Positions 35,443 through 43,513 are shown, counted from the stretch's first letter. The stretch is 64,000 bases of DNA from Halogeometricum pallidum JCM 14848 (GCF_000337095.1 NZ_AOIV01000024.1:51085-115084), one strand, 5' to 3'. Notes: a model not told the origin generated them from the letters alone. Program-made: numbers and translations.

Positions 35443-35502
35443 ATGCACCGACAGACAGCGGCCGGGAGGGCGACGCCGTGCTCCGCGAGCGTCCGCCGGT
35501 GA
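35443..35502 (+). CDS. Candidate 19-residue leader peptide
   Basis: A small frame from ATG 35443 to TGA 35500-35502 encodes MHRQTAAGRATPCSASVRR. A TATA-like GCTTTAC at 35412-35418 would start transcription at or very near this ATG. Its stop overlaps a GTG (35499-35501) in frame with the dehydrogenase gene (GTGA), an arrangement typical of translational coupling. There is no protein-level evidence; it may be chance. Confidence 0.3.
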   Translation: MHRQTAAGRATPCSASVRR

Positions 35503-36512
35503 CCGATGCGAGGCGCGTCCGGTTCACCGCGCCGCGAACCGTCGACGTCGAGTCCGGCCCGGTCCCGCGACCGGCGGACGACGAGGTGCTCGTGGAGGCG
35601 ACGGTGTCGGCCGTCAGCCCGGGCACCGAACTCCTCGTCTACCGCGACGACGTTCCGGCGGGCGTCCCACTCGACACGACGATAGACGGGCTGACCGAAC
35701 CGCTGTCGTATCCGCTGTCGTACGGCTACGCGGCCGTCGGCGTCGTCACCGCCGTCGGCGACGCCGTCGACGCCACGTGGGCGGACCGCCGGGTCTTCGC
35801 CTTCCGCCCGCACGCGAGTCACTTCTGTGCCACTCCCGACTCGCTCGTCGTCCTCCCAGACGGCGTGTCCGACGAGGACGCCGCGATGCTGGCGACGGCG
35901 GAGACGGCGACGGGGTTCGCGATGGACGGCCGCCCCCGCGTCGGGGAACGCGTCGTCGTCTTGGGACAGGGCGTCGTCGGCCTCCTCACCACCGCGTTGC
36001 TCGCGCGGTTCCCGCTCTCGGAACTCGTCACGGTCGACCACCACGCTTCGCGTAGGGCTCGATCCCGGGCGCTCGGCGCGCACGAGGCGTTCGCGCCCGA
36101 GGCCGTTCCGGACGGCGTCGCCGACCGCTTCCCGGGGGACGGGCGGGCGGACCTCACCTTCGAGCTATCGGGAAACCCCGAGGCACTCTCGGACGCCATC
36201 TCGGTCACCGGCGACGACGGCCGCCTCGTCGTCGGATCGTGGTACGGCTCGAAGCCCGTCTCGCTCGACTTGGGCGGGCGGTTCCACCGCAGTCGGATGC
36301 GCCTCCGGTCGAGTCAGGTGAGCGAAATCGACGCCGACCACGCCGGTCGCTGGGACAAGGCACGCCGTCTCGACTACGTCCTCGACGCCATCGAGGACCT
36401 CGAACCCTCGTCGCTCGTCACCCACCGGTTCCCGGTCGAGGATGCCGCCGAGGCCTACCGGTTGCTCGACCGCGACCCGGCCGATACCGTACAGGTGCTC
36501 TTCACCTACTGA
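35478..36512 (+). CDS. Zinc-type (MDR) alcohol dehydrogenase-like protein
   Basis: 344 residues from GTG 35478, which has GGGAGG upstream; GTG 35499 (337 residues) is a coupled alternative. It is a medium-chain dehydrogenase with an N-terminal GroES-like part (EATVSAVSPGTELLVYR) and a Rossmann part with VVVLGQGVVGLLT. It looks closest to the BchC-like/zinc-binding dehydrogenase group that oxidises a hydroxyethyl side chain; catalytic zinc ligands are not all evident. It heads a four-gene operon with pterin, glycosyltransferase and methyltransferase genes. Confidence 0.85.
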   Translation: MLRERPPVTDARRVRFTAPRTVDVESGPVPRPADDEVLVEATVSAVSPGTELLVYRDDVPAGVPLDTTIDGLTEPLSYPLSYGYAAVGVVTAVGDAVDATWADRRVFAFRPHASHFCATPDSLVVLPDGVSDEDAAMLATAETATGFAMDGRPRVGERVVVLGQGVVGLLTTALLARFPLSELVTVDHHASRRARSRALGAHEAFAPEAVPDGVADRFPGDGRADLTFELSGNPEALSDAISVTGDDGRLVVGSWYGSKPVSLDLGGRFHRSRMRLRSSQVSEIDADHAGRWDKARRLDYVLDAIEDLEPSSLVTHRFPVEDAAEAYRLLDRDPADTVQVLFTY

Positions 36513-36558
36513 TCGGACCCGACCGCGGCTTTACGGCGTTTCCGACCCACGAGGGGAT

Positions 36559-36936
36559 ATGTACGCCGTGACCGTCGTTCGACCCCTCGTCGCCCGGCAC
36601 GCGCTGACCGTGCCGAATCCCGGCCCCGAGGGGGACCCCCATTCGCACCGGTACCGACTGGAGGTCGAGCTGACGGGCGAGACGCTGGACGAACACGATT
36701 ACCTGGTCGATATCGACGCCGTGGAGGCGGCGCTCGACGACGTGGAGGAGCGCTACGCCGACGCGTTCCTGAACGACCTACCGGAGTTCGAGGGGTACAA
36801 CCCGAGCGTCGAACGCTTCGCGCGGGTGCTCCACGACCGACTCGCCGCCGAACTCGACGCCGAGGCGGTGTCGGAGGCGACGGTCACCGTCTGGGAGGAC
36901 GACGCGGCGAACGCGGCTTACGCCGCGCCGTTCTGA
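36559..36936 (+). CDS. 6-pyruvoyl-tetrahydropterin synthase/QueD-like protein
   Basis: 125 residues. Three zinc-ligand positions are present (His14, His28, His30 in DPHSHRYRLEV), the family NPSVERFA motif at 81-88 and the pterin-anchoring Glu113 in VTVWED. The catalytic Cys expected four residues before His28 is Glu24, so ordinary PTPS or QueD chemistry is doubtful; some PTPS-type enzymes that shorten the side chain for folate carry Glu instead. It follows the dehydrogenase by 46 bases and its stop overlaps the next start (TGATG). Binding of a pterin-like compound is likely; the reaction is open. Confidence 0.85.
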   Translation: MYAVTVVRPLVARHALTVPNPGPEGDPHSHRYRLEVELTGETLDEHDYLVDIDAVEAALDDVEERYADAFLNDLPEFEGYNPSVERFARVLHDRLAAELDAEAVSEATVTVWEDDAANAAYAAPF

Positions 36937-38039
36937 TGCGCGTCGCCCTCGTCGTCCCCGGGTCGCTCGACACCGCCTCCGGCGGGTTCGCCTACGACCG
37001 GGCGCTCGTCGACGGCCTCCGCGCCGCGGGCGAGACGGTCCGCGTCGTCTCCGTTCCGTGGCGGCGGTATCCGCTGGGCGTCCTCGACTCGCTCGTCGCC
37101 CGACGGCTCTCGCCGCCCGAGTTCGATCCCGACGTCGTCCTCGCGGACGAACTCGCCCACCCGGCGCTCCTCCGTTCGGACACCGGCGCGCCCGTCGTCG
37201 CCCTCGTCCACCACCTCCGCTGCGACGCCGCCGACGGACTCGACGCCGCCGTCGCGGGGACGCTCGAACGACGCTTTCTCGACGGCTGCGCCGCCGCCGT
37301 CTGCACGAGTCGCCCGACGGCGAACTCGGTCGAACGGCGCGCGCCCGGACTCCGGACGCACGTCGCGCCGCCGGCGGACACGCAGTTTGACCCCGATGTG
37401 ACCGCCGCTGACGTCGCGCGACGCGCTCGGAGAGATCCGTTCCGGGTGGCTTTCGTCGGCAATCTCGTCCCGCGGAAGGGGGTCCTCACGCTCCTCGATG
37501 CGCTCGCAGGACTGGAGGCGCCGTGGCGCGCCACGCTGGTGGGCGACCGCCCCGACGACGCCTACCTGCGCCGCGTCCGCGAACGGATCCGACGGCGCGG
37601 ACTCGGCGACCGGACCCGCCTCGCGGGGTCGCTCCCGACCGAGGAGACGGCGTCGGTCCTCCGCGAGAGCCACGTCTACGCGATGCCCTCGGCGCACGAG
37701 GGGTTCGGCATCGCCTACCTCGAAGCGATGGGGTTCGGTCTCCCCGTCGTCGCCTCGGCGTCGGGCGGGGCGTCCGACCTCGTCGACCCCTCGACGGGCG
37801 TCCTCGTCGCGCCGGGCGACGTGGGGGGCGTTCGGGACGCCCTCACCGGATTCGTCGGGGACAGAGACCGCCTCGCGACGGCCGGCCGGGGCGCCCTCGA
37901 CCGATACGAGGCGCACCCCTCGTGGCCGGAGACGGTGGCGGGCGTCAGACGCTTCCTCCGCGGCGTCGTCGACGAGGACGACGATATCGGCGGTGTGGGC
38001 GGTTTCGGGGAGAAGGACGACGCGGGGCGACCCCCGTGA
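36936..38039 (+). CDS. GT4-family glycosyltransferase
   Basis: 367 residues in two Rossmann-like halves. It starts MRVALVVPGSLDTASGGFAYDR, has VAFVGNLVPRKG at the domain junction, and ends its active site with EGFGIAYLEAMGFGLPV, the E-x7-E nucleotide-sugar motif of GT-B retaining enzymes. A ~25-residue acidic Gly-rich tail follows. It transfers a sugar from an NDP-sugar to an unknown acceptor, probably on the cytosolic side. Its ATG overlaps the upstream stop by one base, and its own stop overlaps the methyltransferase GTG, so translation is tightly coupled. Confidence 0.9.
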   Translation: MRVALVVPGSLDTASGGFAYDRALVDGLRAAGETVRVVSVPWRRYPLGVLDSLVARRLSPPEFDPDVVLADELAHPALLRSDTGAPVVALVHHLRCDAADGLDAAVAGTLERRFLDGCAAAVCTSRPTANSVERRAPGLRTHVAPPADTQFDPDVTAADVARRARRDPFRVAFVGNLVPRKGVLTLLDALAGLEAPWRATLVGDRPDDAYLRRVRERIRRRGLGDRTRLAGSLPTEETASVLRESHVYAMPSAHEGFGIAYLEAMGFGLPVVASASGGASDLVDPSTGVLVAPGDVGGVRDALTGFVGDRDRLATAGRGALDRYEAHPSWPETVAGVRRFLRGVVDEDDDIGGVGGFGEKDDAGRPP

Positions 38040-38947
38040 AGGGGGACTTCCGACGGTACCTCGCGGCCAAGGAGTCCGTCGACGACCGAGCGTTCGTCCC
38101 CGGCGTGCGCCGCCTCGTCCGGTCGGACCTCGCCGACCGACCGGACGGCGTCCGCCTCCTCGACGCCGGGGCGGGCACGGGACCGTTCCTCCGCCGCCTC
38201 CTCGCGTGGGACGCCCCGGACCTCACGTACGTCGCCGTCGACGCCGACGGCGTGAACCTCGAACGCGCCCGCGAACGCGTCGTGGCGGCGCCGGCGGCCG
38301 GATACGCCGTCGACGCCGACGGCGAGCGGGCCGGCGACTTCGACGGACCGGGCGAGACGGTGGGGTCGCTGTCGCTAACGGGTGAGAACGCCGTCGACGT
38401 GCGCTTCGTCCGCGGCGACGCCCTCGACGCGGCCGACGCCGGCGGGTGGGACCTCCTCGTCGCGCAGGCGTTCGTGGACCTCCTCGACCCGGCGGGGGTG
38501 GACCGCCTCCTCGACGGCCTCGTCCCCGGCGGGCGGTTCTACTTCCCGATCACCTTCGACGGCGGCACGGCGTTCTCGCCGGCGCACGACGCCGACGACG
38601 CTGTCCTCTCGGCGTACCACGACACGATGAACGTCGGGGACCGCCTCGGGTCGCGGGCGGGGCGACGACTGGAGCGACACCTCGACGCGCGCGATGTCGA
38701 TTACGTCGCGGCGGACGCTGACTGGTCGGTGCGACCGGTCGGGGGCGGCGGCGACGAGGGCGAGGCCGACTATCCGGCCGACGAGGCGTACTTCCTCCGA
38801 GTCATCGTGGATACGGTGGCCGACGCCGTCCGCGGACGCGTCGACGAGGCGACGAGGCGCCGGTGGCACCGCACGCGGCGGCGGGAACTCGACGCTCGTC
38901 AGTTGGAGTTCGCGGCGAGAAACAGGGACGTGACCGGAATCGTGTGA
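38036..38947 (+). CDS. SAM-dependent methyltransferase (class I)
   Basis: 303 residues from the GTG 38036-38038, overlapping the glycosyltransferase stop (GTGA). Motif I LLDAGAGTGPFL lies at residues 41-52, an acidic motif II in YVAVDADGVNLERARERV, then VRFVRGDALDA and WDLLVAQAFVDLLDP as motifs III-IV. Residues ~95-115 form an insert. The C-terminal third (HTMNVGDRLGSRAGRRLERHL) is specific to this group. The substrate is unknown; context suggests it modifies the product of the preceding enzymes. Confidence 0.88.
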   Translation: MKGDFRRYLAAKESVDDRAFVPGVRRLVRSDLADRPDGVRLLDAGAGTGPFLRRLLAWDAPDLTYVAVDADGVNLERARERVVAAPAAGYAVDADGERAGDFDGPGETVGSLSLTGENAVDVRFVRGDALDAADAGGWDLLVAQAFVDLLDPAGVDRLLDGLVPGGRFYFPITFDGGTAFSPAHDADDAVLSAYHDTMNVGDRLGSRAGRRLERHLDARDVDYVAADADWSVRPVGGGGDEGEADYPADEAYFLRVIVDTVADAVRGRVDEATRRRWHRTRRRELDARQLEFAARNRDVTGIV

Positions 38948-38995
38948 CGCGGGCGGTGCGGGTCGGGGTCGCGGGTCGGCGACTGCCGAAGGGTC

Positions 38996-39421
38996 TCAGT
39001 CGTCCGCTTCGGTGGTCGTCGTCGCCTCGTCCGTGTCGCCCTCGTAGATGGCGGCGCCGTCCTGGGCCACCTGCCGCGCGAGGACGGCACATTTGATGCG
39101 CATCGGCGAGATGTCGACGCCGAGCATCTCGGTTACGTCGTCGGTGTCCATCTCGTCCAGTTCCGACAGCGTCGTCCCCTGCAGTCGCTCGGAGAGCATG
39201 CTCGCCGACGCCTGACTGATGGCACAGCCGTCGCCGGTGAACGCGACGAACTCGATGGTGTCGTCGTCGTCTTCGAGCCGCACCTGCATCGTGATGGTGT
39301 CACCGCAGGAGGGGTTCTCCCCGGTGTGCGAGAACGTCGGATCCTCCATCTCGCCTTTGTTCCGGGGGTTCTTGTAGTGGTCCAGAATCTGCTGTCGATA
39401 CATATCCGAGCCCATACCCAT
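38996..39421 (-). CDS. sufU: SufU/IscU-like iron-sulfur scaffold protein
   Basis: 141 residues; the ATG at 39419-39421 (MGMGSDMYRQQILDHY) is preferred, with an internal ATG two codons later possible. Cluster ligands Cys39 (NPSCGD), Asp41, Cys66 (GDGCAIS) and Cys111 (MRIKCAVLA) are all present. The extra segment before the third Cys is SufU-like rather than IscU-like. It accepts sulfur from a cysteine desulfurase; a SufS is encoded 2 kb downstream on the same strand. The C-terminus is acidic and Thr-rich. Confidence 0.93.
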   Translation of the reverse strand: MGMGSDMYRQQILDHYKNPRNKGEMEDPTFSHTGENPSCGDTITMQVRLEDDDDTIEFVAFTGDGCAISQASASMLSERLQGTTLSELDEMDTDDVTEMLGVDISPMRIKCAVLARQVAQDGAAIYEGDTDEATTTTEADD

Positions 39422-39516
39422 AGTTATCGGTCGTAGGTGAGTTTGCCGGATAAGCGTTCCGGGGCGAACGATTCTCACCCGAACGCACTCGTATCCGGAG
39501 CGAGTGTTTCCACTCG

Positions 39517-39954
39517 ATGGAGCCGACCAGACGCCTCGCTCACAACCTCCGGTCTCAGTCGCCCGCCTACGGCTACACGCTCACGATGTGGGGCGCGGGC
39601 CACCTCCTGATTCACGTCTACCGAATGCCCGACTCGCTTTCGGTGCTCGCCTACGTCGGCGGCGCCCTCGTCGGATTCGCGGTGCTGTCGACCGCCGCCT
39701 TCGGCGACCCCCCGGCCGACGTCGACGACGCGGACTCAGATACCGGCGTGACCGCCCTCTCGCTGGTTCACGTCACCGCGACGGCCGGTAACCTCCTCCT
39801 CATCTTGGCCGTCGCCCACCTCCTCCGGGCCGCGGGCGTTCGCTCCACGGTGGCGTTCGCTGTCGCCGGCGCGCAGTCGACCGTCCTCTACAACGCCTCG
39901 TTGCTACTCGAAGACCGCGTCTCGGAGGCGGTGGCGTCGGCGTTCGGCGCGTGA
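39517..39954 (+). CDS. Small membrane protein, unknown function
   Basis: 145 residues with four hydrophobic segments (approximate residues 20-40, 44-66, 88-108, 112-132) and an acidic loop (PPADVDDADSDTG) between the second and third. SLVHVTATAGNLLLIL and VLYNASLLLEDR are the most distinctive stretches. No known family recognised. Divergent from sufU, and converging on the MscS-like gene, whose stop lies directly after its own. Confidence 0.72.
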   Translation: MEPTRRLAHNLRSQSPAYGYTLTMWGAGHLLIHVYRMPDSLSVLAYVGGALVGFAVLSTAAFGDPPADVDDADSDTGVTALSLVHVTATAGNLLLILAVAHLLRAAGVRSTVAFAVAGAQSTVLYNASLLLEDRVSEAVASAFGA

Positions 39955-40605
39955 TCACTCCGAACGCGCCGCGCCGACCCGCCGCCACTTCTTCTCTACT
40001 TCGCGGTTGGCGACGACGACCACGTCCCCCTCGTCGTCGCGGAACCGGCTCTTCCGCAGGCCGATGGATTCGACGACGCCCGTCGCCGGGTCCGACTCCA
40101 CGCGGTCGCCGGGGTTGAAGTCCGGGTCGCGGAGCAGGTAGACGCCCGACACCGTGTCGGCTATCATGTTCGAGAGCGCGTAGGAGATACCCAGCGCGAT
40201 GAACCCCGTCGCGGTGCCGAGACTCGCCGCCACGTCCCCCATTCCGACTATCTTGAAGAACGCCAGCGCCGCGCCGAACCAGAGGAACACCCCGGCGACG
40301 GTGACCCCGAGGCTGACTACGAGGTCCTGTTCGTCCGGATAGAGGGCGTCGAGCGTCCCCCGAAGCGCCCACAGCGCGAGTCTGATGACGACGTAGCTCA
40401 GGACGAGAAAGACGATACCTCCGAGGACGTTCGGAATCGCCTCGCGCAGTCCGGTGACGAACTCCACGAAGGTCCCGCGGACGACGTCGGCGACTGAGAC
40501 GGCCGTTTGGAACACACGTCCCGCAGACGGGAGTCCGGCGAATAACGATTGGGGCGCCGCGCCGTCGTTGGATGATTCGGCCGCATCCGGGTCCCGGCTC
40601 GGCAT
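39955..40605 (-). CDS. Short MscS-like mechanosensitive channel protein
   Basis: 216 residues. After an ~30-residue polar start there are four hydrophobic segments, the last (GFIALGISYALSNMIADTVSGVYLL) corresponding to the pore helix of MscS, followed by a truncated beta domain (GDRV, GVVESIGLRKSRFRD). The cytosolic alpha/beta cage of full MscS is absent. It could release solutes upon osmotic downshift. The ATG is at 40603-40605; a Tat-like signal is not present. Confidence 0.82.
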   Translation of the reverse strand: MPSRDPDAAESSNDGAAPQSLFAGLPSAGRVFQTAVSVADVVRGTFVEFVTGLREAIPNVLGGIVFLVLSYVVIRLALWALRGTLDALYPDEQDLVVSLGVTVAGVFLWFGAALAFFKIVGMGDVAASLGTATGFIALGISYALSNMIADTVSGVYLLRDPDFNPGDRVESDPATGVVESIGLRKSRFRDDEGDVVVVANREVEKKWRRVGAARSE

Positions 40606-40680
40606 CCCTCACCCTCGTTAACGATTTTATTTACTCAACGTGTAGTAAGTCTTTTCACCGCGTCCGCGTTACGCAGAAAT

Positions 40681-40731
40681 ATGGCAGTAACCTCCAACTC
40701 GCGCAGCAAAAATGAGGTAGAAGAACAATGA
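40681..40731 (+). CDS. Candidate 16-residue leader peptide
   Basis: ATG 40681 to TGA 40729-40731 encodes MAVTSNSRSKNEVEEQ. The stop overlaps the ATG of the following membrane gene (ATGA, 40728-40731), as seen for translationally coupled genes. TCTTTTCA about 27 bases upstream could be a weak TATA element giving a leaderless start. No independent coding evidence is available. Confidence 0.35.
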   Translation: MAVTSNSRSKNEVEEQ

Positions 40732-41039
40732 TGTGGCAAGACATAGTTTTCCTCGCCGGAAACGTCTTCTCCGTCGCCGCGCTCGCGCCGACGCTGAGAG
40801 ACGAGACGTCGAAGATTCCGCTCGGGACGAGTCTCCCCTCGCTGACTCTCGGGTTCGTCTACGGGACGGCGTTCCTCACGATGGGCATGACGTACTCGGC
40901 GGCCGGCGCCCTCCTCACCGGCGTCATCTGGGGACTCATCGCGCTGTTTCGCTCCCCGGCGGATGTCTCCGAACTCGGCGCGTCGCTTCGACGCTCGTCC
41001 GACGTGGCACCTTCGGCGTCGCCGCCGGGAGCGGACTGA
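40728..41039 (+). CDS. Small three-helix membrane protein (SemiSWEET-like pattern)
   Basis: 103 residues with three hydrophobic segments (about 5-22, 36-55, 57-76), then a ~27-residue polar tail. The sequence LAPTLRDETSKIPLGTSLPSLTLGFVYG resembles the Pro-containing SemiSWEET/PQ-loop repeat, which forms dimeric sugar transporters of three helices, but the match is weak. A second ATG at 40731 is an alternative start. It converges on sufS with a 33-base gap. Confidence 0.7.
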   Translation: MMWQDIVFLAGNVFSVAALAPTLRDETSKIPLGTSLPSLTLGFVYGTAFLTMGMTYSAAGALLTGVIWGLIALFRSPADVSELGASLRRSSDVAPSASPPGAD

Positions 41040-41072
41040 ACCGATACGGCCGTTTTGGGGGGTGCGACGACC

Positions 41073-42350
41073 TCAGGCGAACAACTGCCGGGCGTCGTCG
41101 ACCGCTTCCACGAGTTTGTCTATCTCCTCGTAGGTGTTGTAGACGTAGAACGACGCGCGCGTCGAGGCGGCGATGCCCAGTTTGCCGTGTAGGGGTTGGG
41201 TGCAGTGGTCGCCGGCGCGGACGGCGACGGCGTGGTCGTTGAGGATGCTGGAGAGGTCGTGGGCGTGCACGCCGTCGAGGTTGAACGCGACGAGTCCGCC
41301 GCGGTCGTCGCCCGGCGGCCCGTATATCTCGACGTCGTCGAGTTCGGTCAGTCGGTCGTAGGCGTACTCGGCGAGCAGTTCCTCGTGCTCTTGGACGTTC
41401 TCCATCCCGACGTCGTCGAGGTAGTCGATGGCCGCGTGGAGGGCGATACCCTGTTCGATGACGGGCGTGCCCGCCTCGAACTTCCACGGGAGGTCCTCCC
41501 ACGTCGAGTCCTCGTAGGTAACGCTGCGTATCATCTCGCCGCCGTAGAGGTAGGGGCTGGTCTCCTCCAGGATCTCCTCTTTGCCGTAGAGGACGCCGAT
41601 GCCCGTCGGCCCGAGCATCTTGTGTCCCGAGAACGCGTAGAAGTCGGCGTCTATCTCCTTCACGTCGACCGGTCGCGTGGGAACCGCCTGTGCGCCGTCG
41701 ACGAAGATGTACGCGCCGACGTCGTGCGCCAGTTCCGCCAGTTCGGCGACGGGGTTGATGGTTCCGAGCGTGTTCGAGACGTGGACGGCCGAGACCATCT
41801 TCACGTCCTCGTCGATCAGTTCCGCCGCGTGGTCCATGTCGAGGCGGCCCTCCTCGTCGATGCGGACGTACTCGACCGACGCCCCGGTCTTCTTGGCTAT
41901 CTGCTGCCACGTGACGAGGGAGGCGTGGTGCTCCATCTCCGTGAGCACCACCGTATCGCCCGCGCCGAGTTCTTCGAGGCCCCACGCGTAGGCGACGAGG
42001 TTCATCGCCTCCGTCGTGTTCTTCGTGAATACGATCTCCTCGCGCCCCGAGGCGCCGACGAACTCCGCCACGCGGTCGTGGGCGTTCTCGTACGCGACGG
42101 AGGCCTCCTGACTCAGGTGGTGGATGCCGCGGTGGACGTTCGAGTTGTAGCCGTAGTAGTAGTCGACGATGGTCTCGACCACCTGCTTCGGCGTCTGACT
42201 GGTCGCCGCGTTGTCGAGATACACCAGGGGCAGTTCGTCGTCGTCGCCCTCGCCGGGTACCGTGAAGTCGCCGCCGACCTTCCGGTCGAGGATGGGGAAG
42301 TCCTCGCGGATGGACGCGACGTCTATCGGGTACGATTCCTGCACTCCCAT
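41073..42350 (-). CDS. sufS: Cysteine desulfurase, SufS type
   Basis: 425 residues. A PLP fold-type I enzyme with YLDNAATSQTP near residue 44, EMEHHASLVTWQ around 138-149, the cofactor Lys244 in FSGHKMLGPTG and the persulfide Cys383 in RAGDHCTQPLH, whose setting marks group II (SufS/CsdA). It removes sulfur from cysteine and passes it to SufU. A small charged insert (GEGDDDEL) occurs near residue 35. sufB, sufC and sufD are not in the window. Monocistronic from the ATG at 42348-42350. Confidence 0.95.
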   Translation of the reverse strand: MGVQESYPIDVASIREDFPILDRKVGGDFTVPGEGDDDELPLVYLDNAATSQTPKQVVETIVDYYYGYNSNVHRGIHHLSQEASVAYENAHDRVAEFVGASGREEIVFTKNTTEAMNLVAYAWGLEELGAGDTVVLTEMEHHASLVTWQQIAKKTGASVEYVRIDEEGRLDMDHAAELIDEDVKMVSAVHVSNTLGTINPVAELAELAHDVGAYIFVDGAQAVPTRPVDVKEIDADFYAFSGHKMLGPTGIGVLYGKEEILEETSPYLYGGEMIRSVTYEDSTWEDLPWKFEAGTPVIEQGIALHAAIDYLDDVGMENVQEHEELLAEYAYDRLTELDDVEIYGPPGDDRGGLVAFNLDGVHAHDLSSILNDHAVAVRAGDHCTQPLHGKLGIAASTRASFYVYNTYEEIDKLVEAVDDARQLFA

Positions 42351-42464
42351 TGTAACTCGGTAACCGCCCCAGCACTAACACGGCTTCGGTCCGCACGGCG
42401 CGACGAAACCGAATTCGGTAACGTTCCGAGCGAACCGCTACGGGAATCAGCTACGACTCGTCCG

Positions 42465-42767
42465 CTACCGCATCCAGAGCAGTTGGGCGTGGCGCGTGCC
42501 GCCGACGTCGAGGACCGACTCCTCGTCGACGATGCCGGCGTCGACGGCGACTTCGACGGCGCGTTCCCCGACGATGTTCGCCACCGTCGCGCGCGTGAGA
42601 CTGTCGACGACGGCTTGGGCGTCCGCGTCGTCGGCCTCCTCGCCGCCGTAGAACTCTTCGGTCACTTCGAGGGACACCGGGCCGTCCTCGTACGTTTCGC
42701 CGAGGCAGTCGCGGTCGCAGACCGAGACGAGCAGTCCTTCCGGCGTGTCTCGCTCTCGGAGGAGCAT
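42465..42767 (-). CDS. DUF424-family archaeal protein
   Basis: 100 residues from the ATG at 42765-42767, which overlaps the stop of the TPR gene by one base; a GTG one codon earlier is also possible. VSVCDRDCLGETYEDGPVSLEVTEEFYGGE and NIVGERAVEVAVDAGIVDEESVLDVGGTRHAQLL follow the pattern of archaeal DUF424, a ~100-residue family proposed from context to act in RNA or translation processes. No activity is established. Coupled to the upstream TPR gene. Confidence 0.85.
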   Translation of the reverse strand: MLLRERDTPEGLLVSVCDRDCLGETYEDGPVSLEVTEEFYGGEEADDADAQAVVDSLTRATVANIVGERAVEVAVDAGIVDEESVLDVGGTRHAQLLWMR

Positions 42768-43513
42768 CACTGGTCCTCGATGAGTTCCTGTTCGCGCTGC
42801 TGCCGGAGTTCGTTGGCCTGCTGTTGGACCTGGTCGGCCTCGTCCTCGCGGCCGAGGTCCTCCAGCGCGCGGACCTTCTCCTCTAAGACGTCGGCCGTCC
42901 GCATTCCCAGTCTGATCGCGTTGTCGAAGGCGTTGACGGCGTCCTCGCTCAGGCCGCGTTCCTGCAGGAAGAAGCCGCGGTTGTACCACGCCTGCCCGAA
43001 GCGCGGGTCTATCTCGACGGCGCGCTCGGCGTGCTGAAGCGCCTCTTCGGTCTCGCCGAACTGCCAGAGGGCGTAGGCGAGGTTCGTCTCCGCGGAGGCG
43101 GCGTGCTCGGAGTCGTCGTCGATGCGGAGCGCCTCGCGGTAGGAGCCGATTGCCTCGTCGAACTCCTCTAACTCGGCGTGCGCGGCGCCTTTGTTCACCC
43201 ACGCCTCCTGCGCTTCGAGGGAGTCGTCCTCGGCGAACTGCGCGGCCCGCTCGAACGCCTCGGTGGCCTCCTCGAAGCGGTTTATCTGCATGTACGAGAG
43301 GCCGACGTCGACGAGTTGGTCGACGTCGACTTCGTCCTTCGCGATGTTCCGTTCGTCGAGTTCGTCGGCGATGACCCGGGTGTCGACCGGGTCGACCTTC
43401 GCCGGGTCGACGTTCAGTTCAGGCGGGTCGAGCGTGAACTCCTCGTAGTCCTCGCTGAACCCCTGTCCCTCGGAGAAACGGTGGGGTCTGTCTCGCTCGC
43501 CGTCTTCTGCCAT
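42767..43513 (-). CDS. TPR-repeat protein
   Basis: 248 residues, strongly acidic. After an ~60-residue N-terminal region it contains about four tetratricopeptide repeats, visible as repeated A...G..Y...F/L..A patterns (RFEEATEAFERAAQ, EFDEAIGSYREALRI, ETEEALQHAERAVEI, GLSEDAVNAFDNAIRL). The C-terminal helix is Gln/Glu-rich. TPR proteins are protein-binding adaptors. Coupled to the DUF424 gene; divergent from the phosphodiesterase gene. No signal peptide, so cytosolic. Confidence 0.88.
   Translation of the reverse strand: MAEDGERDRPHRFSEGQGFSEDYEEFTLDPPELNVDPAKVDPVDTRVIADELDERNIAKDEVDVDQLVDVGLSYMQINRFEEATEAFERAAQFAEDDSLEAQEAWVNKGAAHAELEEFDEAIGSYREALRIDDDSEHAASAETNLAYALWQFGETEEALQHAERAVEIDPRFGQAWYNRGFFLQERGLSEDAVNAFDNAIRLGMRTADVLEEKVRALEDLGREDEADQVQQQANELRQQREQELIEDQ

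Noticed and set aside
41196..43037. 613-codon plus-strand frame opposite sufS and the DUF424 gene
   Set aside because: It is antisense to two clear genes; its Val/Asp/Arg-rich composition is typical of mirrored GC-rich codons.
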